From the NCBI GenBank assembly GCA_011523825.1, contig WTFX01000026.1, forward strand, positions 435,288-499,287: 64,000 bases of DNA. Reading direction: 5' to 3'. Shown here piece by piece: positions 26,997 to 33,430 of the stretch (its first letter is position 1; each line of letters begins with the position of its first letter). Below the pieces are notes generated by a model. That model searched no databases. It worked only from the letters and a program-made list of their open reading frames with translations, and was not told the origin of the DNA. The position numbers and the translations under genes are program-made. This stretch comes from Microthrixaceae bacterium (GTDB lineage: Bacteria > Actinomycetota > Acidimicrobiia > Acidimicrobiales > Poriferisodalaceae).

Positions 26997-27034
26997 TCGC
27001 CGTCGCCGATCTGTGATTGCAGGTATCGCTCGAC
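26993..27034 (-). repeat. Partial duplicate of bacterioferritin 3' end
   Basis: This 42-base segment matches 27057-27098 at all but one position and is offset by 64 bases. Read on the minus strand it would encode VERYLQSQIGDGD and a stop, exactly the bacterioferritin C-terminus. It is separated from the real end by 22 unique bases and is out of frame with it. It also supplies the stop of the convergent DUF3179 gene. Confidence 0.85.
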
Positions 27035-27056
27035 CCGTGTTGATGTCGGCGTCGAG

Positions 27057-27098
27057 CTAGTCGCCGTCGCCGATCTGAGATTGCAGGTATCGCTCGAC
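27057..27098 (-). repeat. Original copy of the 42-bp duplicated segment
   Basis: This is the true 3' end of the bacterioferritin gene, the source or sister of the segment at 26993-27034, with 41 of 42 bases identical by eye. Confidence 0.85.
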
Positions 27099-27533
27099 GC
27101 CGATGTCCTCGATGAGGCTCTGCTGGGTCTCGATCCAGTCGAGATGCTCTTCCTCACCGACCAGCAGATGCTCCAGCAGCTCACGGGTGCCAGCATCTCC
27201 GTGGTCGAGGCACAGGCGCACGCCGGCCCGGTACCGCTCGATGGCGTTCTCTTCGAGTTGGCGGTCGAGTGCGAGCTGTTCGGGCACGGTCTCGCCGATC
27301 ATCACCGTGCCGAGCCGCTGCATGTTGGGCAGCGCATCCAGCAGCAGGATGCGCTCCATCAGCTTCTCGGCATCGCGCATCTCTTCCACGGATTCCTCGT
27401 GATACTGCGACGCCAGCCGGTCGTAGCCCCAGTTCTCAGCGATCTTCGAGGCAGCGAAGTACTGGTTGATGGCCGTCAGCTCGGCTGTCAGCGCTTCATT
27501 CAAGAACTCGATGACTTCAGGCGAACCTCGCAT
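27057..27533 (-). CDS. bfr: Bacterioferritin
   Basis: The 158-residue protein aligns along its length with bacterioferritins. Glu18 (in AELTAINQYF), Glu51, Glu94-equivalent (DRQLEENAIE), and Glu127/His130 (GEEEHLDW) of the diiron ferroxidase site are visible, as is Met52, the haem ligand. The usual His54 is Asp here (EEMRDAEK), read directly from GAT. Bacterioferritin forms a 24-mer that oxidises and stores iron. It follows the Bfd-like gene by 60 bases on the same strand, an arrangement matching Bfd-driven iron release. Confidence 0.93.
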   Translation of the reverse strand: MRGSPEVIEFLNEALTAELTAINQYFAASKIAENWGYDRLASQYHEESVEEMRDAEKLMERILLLDALPNMQRLGTVMIGETVPEQLALDRQLEENAIERYRAGVRLCLDHGDAGTRELLEHLLVGEEEHLDWIETQQSLIEDIGVERYLQSQIGDGD

Positions 27534-27593
27534 GGCTCCACCCTATGCGCCCATCGCCGCAGCGCACGTCGCGCCGTGTTCCGCCTGCAGCGG

Positions 27594-27824
27594 TCAGGTG
27601 CCGACGGCAATCGGGTCGAACGCGATGGAGTGCACCCTGTGGTGCGCCGGATCAAGCTCGACATCTCGGCATTGATCCAGCACCGCTCGAATCGTCATCA
27701 GGCAGCTGCCGCAATCGGTGCCAGCGCCGCACACCCGACCGATGTCCGCCACCGTGACCGCACCGTGTGTCGCGAAGTGCCGGATGGTTGCTTCGTTCGT
27801 GGCGAGGCACTGGCAGACGATCAT
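27594..27824 (-). CDS. bfd: Bacterioferritin-associated [2Fe-2S] ferredoxin
   Basis: This 76-residue protein has the Bfd cysteine set Cys4-x-Cys6 ... Cys38-x-x-Cys41 in MIVCQCLA and GTDCGSC, plus an extra Cys32. Bfd binds bacterioferritin and passes electrons that reduce and release stored iron. It lies directly upstream of bfr and downstream of the DtxR-type repressor on the same strand. GAGAGG precedes the ATG at 27824. Confidence 0.9.
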   Translation of the reverse strand: MIVCQCLATNEATIRHFATHGAVTVADIGRVCGAGTDCGSCLMTIRAVLDQCRDVELDPAHHRVHSIAFDPIAVGT

Positions 27825-27893
27825 GGCAGCGGCGGCCTCTCGGGCGACTCATGCGCACACCGCCAAGCGGTACACGCAATCTTGATGCTCCAT

Positions 27894-27909
27894 GTTAGGC
27901 ATCGCTAAC
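27894..27909 (-). promoter_or_regulatory. Possible DtxR/IdeR-type operator upstream of bfd
   Basis: GTTAGGCATCGCTAAC is a 16-base near-palindrome (GTTAG/CTAAC arms, central mismatches) that resembles iron boxes built on TTAGG...CCTAA. It lies 70 bases upstream of bfd and beside the gene for a DtxR-family repressor. The 150-base gap has no other clear element. A -10-like TAACAT overlaps its end on the minus strand. Confidence 0.5.
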
Positions 27910-27974
27910 GCCACAAGCGCAATCGGGTCGCGCCGACGCAGCGCTCACGCTCGGTCTGCGCGCGAACGGCTGGC

Positions 27975-28664
27975 TCAGACCGTGGCGGTGACGAGGATGC
28001 GGGCAGCGGTGTAGGCGCTCACGCCGACCGTGCCTTCGTGCATCCGGACGGTGGCGGTGCCATCGGGAGCCACCGACAGGACTTCGCCCGCACGACCCGG
28101 CATCAGCCCTGATTGCTCGAGAAACTCAAGCTGTCCCGATTCGAACTCGAGCTCTTCGGGAATGCGCTGCACGGTGAATGCGCCGCTGGCGCCGATCTCG
28201 GCGAGCGGCTTGGCATCGGTCGGCGCGACATAGTCGGTGCCGGGAATCGGATTGCCGTGCGGGCACGTGTTCGGATCGTCCAGCACGCTCATCATCGCCT
28301 GCTCGACGACGGGCGAGATGACGTGCTCCCAGCGGCCGGCCTCGTGGTGGGCATCGGCCCAGTTCAGCTTCAAGATGTCGGTCAGGAACCGCTCGGCCAG
28401 ACGGTGGCGTCGCACGACGGTCGTGGCGATCTGCTGACCCTCGTCGGTGAGGCTGATGTGCGCGTGGTCGTCCACGTTGACCAGGCCCTCACGTTGCATC
28501 CGGCGGATCATCTCCGACACCGCCGGGCGCGAGACCTCCAACCGTTCGGCGATGCGCGCCTGGATGACCTCGACGCCGTCCTCCGCCAGCTCGTACACCG
28601 TCTCGGAGTACTCCTCGAAGGCCGGGTGGTATTCCGTCGGCTCGTACCCCATGCTCGCCACCAT
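27975..28664 (-). CDS. DtxR/MntR-family metal-dependent repressor
   Basis: The 229-residue product has a winged-helix N-terminus (IAERLEVSRPAVSEMIRRMQ, about residues 38-57), a dimerisation/metal domain (ADAHHEAGRWEHVISPVVE, about residues 103-121, then DPNTCPHGNPIPG) and a C-terminal SH3-like FeoA domain (VRMHEGTVGVSAY). Metal ligands H79, E83, E105 and H106 of DtxR have equivalents, but the DtxR Cys102 position is Gly. It likely controls iron or manganese genes, including the bfd-bfr pair next to it. Two start codons (28664 and 28652) are possible. Confidence 0.88.
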   Translation of the reverse strand: MVASMGYEPTEYHPAFEEYSETVYELAEDGVEVIQARIAERLEVSRPAVSEMIRRMQREGLVNVDDHAHISLTDEGQQIATTVVRRHRLAERFLTDILKLNWADAHHEAGRWEHVISPVVEQAMMSVLDDPNTCPHGNPIPGTDYVAPTDAKPLAEIGASGAFTVQRIPEELEFESGQLEFLEQSGLMPGRAGEVLSVAPDGTATVRMHEGTVGVSAYTAARILVTATV

Positions 28665-28750
28665 AGCGGTAGCCCGCGGAGCGGCTGCACCGGATTACGG
28701 CAGACTGACAGGGCCCTCAGCGGGCGGGGGCTCGGGAATCGGAGCGTGTG

Positions 28751-29518
28751 ATGGATCTGCAGCTGGCAGGAAAGAGCGTCCTGGTGACTGGCGCCGGTCA
28801 GGGGCTGGGCTTGGCCATCGCTGAAGCTTTCGCCGGTGAGGGTGCGAATGTGGCCTTCGCCTACAACGCTTCGAGCGAGGGAGCCGAGAAGGGAGCAGCC
28901 GCTGCACAGGAAGCGGGCCGCACTGCGCTCGCCGTCCGCTGCGATGTCACTAGCCAGGATGATGTGGAGCGCACGGTGGGCGAGGTCGTCAGCACCTTGG
29001 GCGGCATCGATGTGCTGGTCAACAATGCCGCCTATACCGATACGGGGCCGTTCGTCGATGCCGACCCTGACGAGCTGGCGCGCATGGTGGACGTGACGGT
29101 CATGGGCACGCTGCGGATGACCCAGGCGGTCGTGCGCCACATGGTTGACGCCGGCAGTGCGGGCTCGATCGTGTCGCTCATGGGCGACTCGGGTCGGGTG
29201 GGCGAGAGCCGCTTGGCGGGCGTGGCCACCACAAGGGCGTCCACGACGGGCTTGATGAAGTCGGTCGCCAAGGAATTCGGCCGCAACGGGATCCGTGCCA
29301 ACACGGTCTCGCTGGGATTGGTGCGCTCGGAGCGTTTCGCCCACCACACCGGCAACGCTGACGACGAGCGCATGGCCCGCATCGCCAAGATGTACCCGCT
29401 GCGCCGGGTCGGCGTGCCCGCCGACGTTCCGCCGATGGTGCTGCTGCTGGCATCGCCGCTGTCGAGCTGGATCACCGGCCAGACCGTTTCGGTGAACGGC
29501 GGCTACTCGATGGTCTGA
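28751..29518 (+). CDS. SDR-family protein with altered active site
   Basis: The ATG at 28751 starts a 255-residue classical SDR with TGAGQGLG at the nucleotide site, NNAA near residue 92 and VNGG at the end. The catalytic YxxxK reads VATTR here, so both Tyr and Lys are replaced, and the Ser segment reads VSLMGDSG. It therefore may bind NAD(P) without the usual reduction chemistry or use a different mechanism. The molybdenum-hydroxylase subunit at 29577 follows after 58 bases on the same strand. The divergent repressor lies 86 bases away. Confidence 0.85.
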   Translation: MDLQLAGKSVLVTGAGQGLGLAIAEAFAGEGANVAFAYNASSEGAEKGAAAAQEAGRTALAVRCDVTSQDDVERTVGEVVSTLGGIDVLVNNAAYTDTGPFVDADPDELARMVDVTVMGTLRMTQAVVRHMVDAGSAGSIVSLMGDSGRVGESRLAGVATTRASTTGLMKSVAKEFGRNGIRANTVSLGLVRSERFAHHTGNADDERMARIAKMYPLRRVGVPADVPPMVLLLASPLSSWITGQTVSVNGGYSMV

Positions 29519-29576
29519 GCCGAAGGCCGGGCGACAGTCGAGACGGCGCCGGAACCCCGGCTGGGGAGAGTGCAGC

Positions 29577-32012
29577 GTGACAGACAAGCCGTTCCGACTC
29601 GACGAGACAGTCCCGACGAGCGGCGGAGCGTTCGGCAAGCCGGTGCCCCGGCGCGAAGACGGCCGGTTGCTGCGAGGCCGCGGCCGCTACATCGCGAACG
29701 TCCGCTACGACGGGCAGCTCGCGGTGGCGTTCGTGCGCAGCCCCGTGGCACATGCACGGATCGTCTCGGTCGACGTCTCCGCGGCTCGGCGCGCCCCTGG
29801 CGTCATCGATGTTGCGACCGGGGCCGACCCGGACTTCGCTGGCCTGGCGCTCGTTGCGGAATCGGCACTGCCGACCCATGTGAATACGCCGCAGCCCGTG
29901 CTCGCCGCCGGCAAGGTGCGCTACCAGGGCGAGGCCGTCGCGGCGGTCGTCGCCACCACGGCTGCGGCAGCGGCCGACGCCGCCGAGTCGGTGGAGGTCG
30001 TCTACGACGAGCTGCGGGTGCACGTCGATGCCGTGGCCGCCGCGGCGGAACCGGCCGAGCCGGTGCATGACATCGCGCCGGACAACCTCATCGTCACCCG
30101 CACGTTCGATGCGGGCGATGTCGACACCGCGCTGGCCGGGTCGCACCTGGTAGTCGAGCGCGCATATCGCACGAACCGGCACGGCGCGACGCCGATGGAG
30201 GGCCGCGGCGCGGTGGCGACGTGGGATGCCGGCGGCACCAAGCTGACATTGCACGCCACCTCGCAGGTTCCGTACCTGCACCGCAGCGGTCTGGCCAAGG
30301 TGCTCGGAGTGCCCGACAGCGCGGTGCGCATGGTGGTCGGCGATGTCGGCGGCGGGTTCGGCATCAAGGGAGCTCTGTATCCCGAAGATGCTGCGGTGAG
30401 CCAGCTCGCTCGACGGCTCGGCCGCGCGGTGGGGTGGGTCGAGACCCGCTCGGAGCACATGGCCACGGCGCTGCACGCCCGCGACCACCACTACACGGTG
30501 CGGGCCGGGTTCGACGCCGACGGCACGCTCATAGCGGTCGATGGGGTGCTGCATGCCAACGTCGGCGCGTACAGCTCGCCGCCGTGGACGGCAGGCATCG
30601 AGCCGCTCATGGCCGGAGGCCTGCTGACCGGCCCCTACAAGCTCGCCCACTACCGCTGCGAGGTGCTGGGCGTGGCCACCAACACCACACCGACTGGTCC
30701 CTACCGGGGCGTGGCACGTCCGGCCACGGTGTTCGTGATGGAACGCCTGCTGGACGACGCGGCCGCCGAGCTCGGCATGGACCCCCTCGACATCCGCCGC
30801 CGCAACCTGGTTGCACCCGAGGATCTGCCGTACACAGCGCCCACGCGACTGGTACACGACTCGCGCACCTACGTGGAGTGCCTGGAGCAGGCGGCTGATC
30901 TTGTGGACTACGAAGGCTTCCGGAAGGCCCAGCAGGCGGCGCGCAGCGCTGGCGCCGCAGCATCCGGGCCGGCCCCCAGCACGCCCCGCGGCAAGACGGC
31001 AGCCACCGGGATCGGCTTCGCCTGTTACAACGAGCTGACCGGGCTGGGGCAGAAGGCGTCGGCCGGCCCACGACTGCCGTTCCGCACCGGCCACGAGTCG
31101 GCCGAAGTGCGCGTCGACCCGTCCGGAACGGTCACTGCCGCCATGGGCGTCACCTCACAGGGCCAGGGCCTGGAAACGACCATGGCGCAGGTCGTGGCTG
31201 CCGAGCTCGGCGTCGCCGTCGAGCAGGTGACCGTCGAGATGGGCGACACCGATCGCATCTCGTTCGGCATGGGAGCATTCGCCAGCCGTCAAGGCGTGAT
31301 CGGCTCGGGTGCGGCGACGCTGGCAGCTCGCGCCGTGCTGGCCAAGGCGCTCGTCATAGCGGCACATCTGCTCGAAGCCGAGCCCGAGTGGCTGAGCATC
31401 GACGACGGCTTCATCCACACGCAGGACGCACCAGCCGTCGGTGTCACGCTGGCAGAGGTCGCTCACGTGGCGTACTTCGAGCCCCACCGGCTCCCGCTTG
31501 GCCTCGAGCCCGGCTTGGAGGCCATGCGCTTCTACGACCCCATGACCGGCACGTTCGCGGCGGGCGCGCAGGCTGCGGTGGTTGCCGTAGATCTCGAGAC
31601 CGGCGAAGTGGACGTGGCGCGCATCGTGTGCGTCGAGGACACCGGCCGCGTGATCAACCCGATGATCGTGGAGGGCCAGGTGCACGGTGCCATCGCTCAG
31701 GGCGTGGGCGGCGCGTTGTATGAGCACTTCGTCTACGACGCCGACGGCCAGCTGCATTCGGGCACCTTCATGGACTACCTGGCCATCACCGCCGACCGGA
31801 TGCCCTCGATCGAGCTGGGCCATGTCGCCGACCCGGCACACAACCTGAATCAGATCCGCGGCGTCGGCGAAGGCGGCACGCTCGGCCCCTATGCCGCCAT
31901 CGCCAATGCGGTCTGCGATGCCCTCGCGCCGTTAGGCATCACCGTCGACGAGCTGCCGCTGAGCCCCGCTCGCATCCATGCCGCACTTGCTGCTGCGGGC
32001 CGCCAGCTCTAA
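29577..32012 (+). CDS. CoxL-like xanthine dehydrogenase-family molybdopterin-binding subunit
   Basis: The 811-residue product starts at GTG 29577 after GGGGAGAG. It contains the two aldehyde-oxidase/xanthine-dehydrogenase domains: an a/b-hammerhead (GRGRYIANVRYDGQ) and the Mo-pterin domain with GGGFGIKG, PYRGVARPAT and the catalytic Glu in GVGEGGTLGP near the C-terminus. PYRGVARP resembles the form II CoxL motif rather than the AYRCSFR of CO dehydrogenases. Medium (FAD) and small (2Fe-2S) subunits normally needed are not next to it. The substrate is probably an aldehyde or N-heterocycle. Confidence 0.88.
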   Translation: MTDKPFRLDETVPTSGGAFGKPVPRREDGRLLRGRGRYIANVRYDGQLAVAFVRSPVAHARIVSVDVSAARRAPGVIDVATGADPDFAGLALVAESALPTHVNTPQPVLAAGKVRYQGEAVAAVVATTAAAAADAAESVEVVYDELRVHVDAVAAAAEPAEPVHDIAPDNLIVTRTFDAGDVDTALAGSHLVVERAYRTNRHGATPMEGRGAVATWDAGGTKLTLHATSQVPYLHRSGLAKVLGVPDSAVRMVVGDVGGGFGIKGALYPEDAAVSQLARRLGRAVGWVETRSEHMATALHARDHHYTVRAGFDADGTLIAVDGVLHANVGAYSSPPWTAGIEPLMAGGLLTGPYKLAHYRCEVLGVATNTTPTGPYRGVARPATVFVMERLLDDAAAELGMDPLDIRRRNLVAPEDLPYTAPTRLVHDSRTYVECLEQAADLVDYEGFRKAQQAARSAGAAASGPAPSTPRGKTAATGIGFACYNELTGLGQKASAGPRLPFRTGHESAEVRVDPSGTVTAAMGVTSQGQGLETTMAQVVAAELGVAVEQVTVEMGDTDRISFGMGAFASRQGVIGSGAATLAARAVLAKALVIAAHLLEAEPEWLSIDDGFIHTQDAPAVGVTLAEVAHVAYFEPHRLPLGLEPGLEAMRFYDPMTGTFAAGAQAAVVAVDLETGEVDVARIVCVEDTGRVINPMIVEGQVHGAIAQGVGGALYEHFVYDADGQLHSGTFMDYLAITADRMPSIELGHVADPAHNLNQIRGVGEGGTLGPYAAIANAVCDALAPLGITVDELPLSPARIHAALAAAGRQL

Positions 32013-32060
32013 TTCGCAGCCGCCGGGCCCACCCGCCGAGCTGCCGGCCCATGCGTCTGG

Positions 32061-32074
32061 ATAACTGCAGTTAT
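32061..32074. promoter_or_regulatory. 14-bp perfect palindrome, possible operator
   Basis: ATAACTGCAGTTAT is a perfect palindrome 103 bases upstream of the solute-binding lipoprotein start, immediately before and touching a -35-like TTGACG. It sits in the AT-richest patch of the 164-base gap, as expected for a regulator site. Confidence 0.5.
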
Positions 32075-32104
32075 TGACGAGTGCGACGTCAGCGGACCTA
32101 CGAT
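32074..32104 (+). promoter_or_regulatory. Possible sigma-70-type promoter of the binding-protein pair
   Basis: TTGACG (32074-32079) and TACGAT (32099-32104) resemble -35 and -10 boxes with a 19-base spacer, slightly long. The predicted start leaves a leader of about 65 bases before the ATG at 32177. Overlap with the palindrome suggests repression. Confidence 0.4.
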
Positions 32105-32176
32105 CCCCGTATTCGTCGATTGACGCGATGCTCCCCGCGACTCTCAGTACGCGATTCTCAGCAAAGGAAGGGCGCC

Positions 32177-33430
32177 ATGTCTACCCCCCCCCCCCCGGCA
32201 ACTGGGAGGTTGGCAGCTCTGGTTGCGGGCGTGGCCATCCTGGTGGCGGCGTGCACCGGTACCGCGCCGGATGACGCTCTAACGACCAGCACCACAGAGG
32301 CGCCGGCAGCAGCACCGGCGCCCGACGGACCAGCGAATCCGGGCGTTTCCGATGATCGTGTGCTGTTCGGGCAGTCGGCGGCCTTCAGCGGCCCGGCGCA
32401 GGCACTGGGGCACGCCATGCGCTTGGGCATCGAGGCCGCGTTCCACGAGCAGAACCAGGCAGGCGGCGTCCACGGCCGCATGCTGGAGCTGGTTACGTTG
32501 GACGACAGGTACGAGCCGGGGTTTGCCTTCGCGAACACGCGTGACCTGATCGCCAAGGAGCGAGTGTTCGCTCTCATCGGAGAGGTGGGGACGCCGACAT
32601 CGCGGTCTGCGGTTCCCCTCGCCGAGTCGCGGGCCGTGCCATTCGTCGCCCCGTTCACTGGCGCCGGCTTCCTGCGGGATCCCGATCTGAATTCGGTGGT
32701 GAACCTGCGGGCCTCGTATGCGCAGGAAACCGAGCACATGGTGGAGCGGCTCACCGCCGACCTGGGCGTCACCAGGGTCGCGGTGATGTACCAGAACGAC
32801 TCGTTCGGCCAATCCGGCCTGAACGGCGTGACCGAGGCCCTCGACAGACGCGGGCTGCAACCCGTGGCCACCTGGTACTACGAGCGGAACTCCAGCGCGG
32901 TGAAGGCAGCGGTGTTCCACATCGCAGACTCGCAACCCGAAGCGGTCATCTTCATTGGCGCCTACCAGCCCGTGGCCAAGGCGATCAAGCTGCTTCGCAT
33001 GGACGTTGATCCCGTCTTCATGGCGGTCTCCTTCGTGGGGAGCAACGCGCTGGCAACCGAGCTGGGAGACGATGCCCCCGGTGTGTACGTCACCCAGGTG
33101 GTTCCGATTCCAGATGATGCCGACACCCCGGCCGTGGCCGAGTATCGAGCGGCGCTCGCTGCGATCGATCCAGACGCCGCGCCCGGATTCGCCTCGCTGG
33201 AGGGGTACCTGGCGGGACGATTGGCCATCGTCGCACTGGACACGTGTGGGGCTGAACTCACACGCAAGTGCTTCTTGGGCGCATTCACCGAGTTGCAGTC
33301 CATCGACCTCTCGGGCGTGAGCCTGCACTACGGGCCGGACGACAACCAGGGCTCTGACGAGGTGCTCCTCACCGTGATCAACGACGAGGGCAGATTCGTT
33401 CCGGCGGCCAATCTTGGGGACACGCAGTAA
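32177..33430 (+). CDS. Branched-chain-amino-acid-type solute-binding lipoprotein
   Basis: The ATG at 32177 after AAGGAAGGG starts a 417-residue lipoprotein with lipobox VAAC (Cys26) and a Thr/Ala/Pro linker. The mature part is a Peripla_BP_6 fold: RVLFGQSAAFSGPAQALGHA, QAGGVHGRMLELVTLDD and RVAVMYQNDSFG are typical of LivJ-like ligand binders. Codons 3-7 contain a run of 13 C (32184-32196). The stop TAA overlaps the ATG of the next gene (TAATG), indicating translational coupling. No permease lies on the same strand; the Liv operon is on the other strand just downstream. Confidence 0.88.
   Translation: MSTPPPPATGRLAALVAGVAILVAACTGTAPDDALTTSTTEAPAAAPAPDGPANPGVSDDRVLFGQSAAFSGPAQALGHAMRLGIEAAFHEQNQAGGVHGRMLELVTLDDRYEPGFAFANTRDLIAKERVFALIGEVGTPTSRSAVPLAESRAVPFVAPFTGAGFLRDPDLNSVVNLRASYAQETEHMVERLTADLGVTRVAVMYQNDSFGQSGLNGVTEALDRRGLQPVATWYYERNSSAVKAAVFHIADSQPEAVIFIGAYQPVAKAIKLLRMDVDPVFMAVSFVGSNALATELGDDAPGVYVTQVVPIPDDADTPAVAEYRAALAAIDPDAAPGFASLEGYLAGRLAIVALDTCGAELTRKCFLGAFTELQSIDLSGVSLHYGPDDNQGSDEVLLTVINDEGRFVPAANLGDTQ
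32184..32196 (+). repeat. Poly-C tract of 13 within the start of a lipoprotein gene
   Basis: Thirteen consecutive C residues occupy codons 3 to 7. I noticed no comparable homopolymer elsewhere in the window. Gain of one C would shift into a frame that ends at 32274. Confidence 0.9.

Noticed and set aside
26993..27196. A separate small gene of 67 codons on the minus strand
   Set aside because: Its last codons are the duplicated bacterioferritin tail and the rest is bacterioferritin read in the wrong frame.
29577..32012. Aerobic CO dehydrogenase
   Set aside because: The form I active-site motif AYRCSFR is absent and no coxM or coxS lies nearby, so CO oxidation is not supported.
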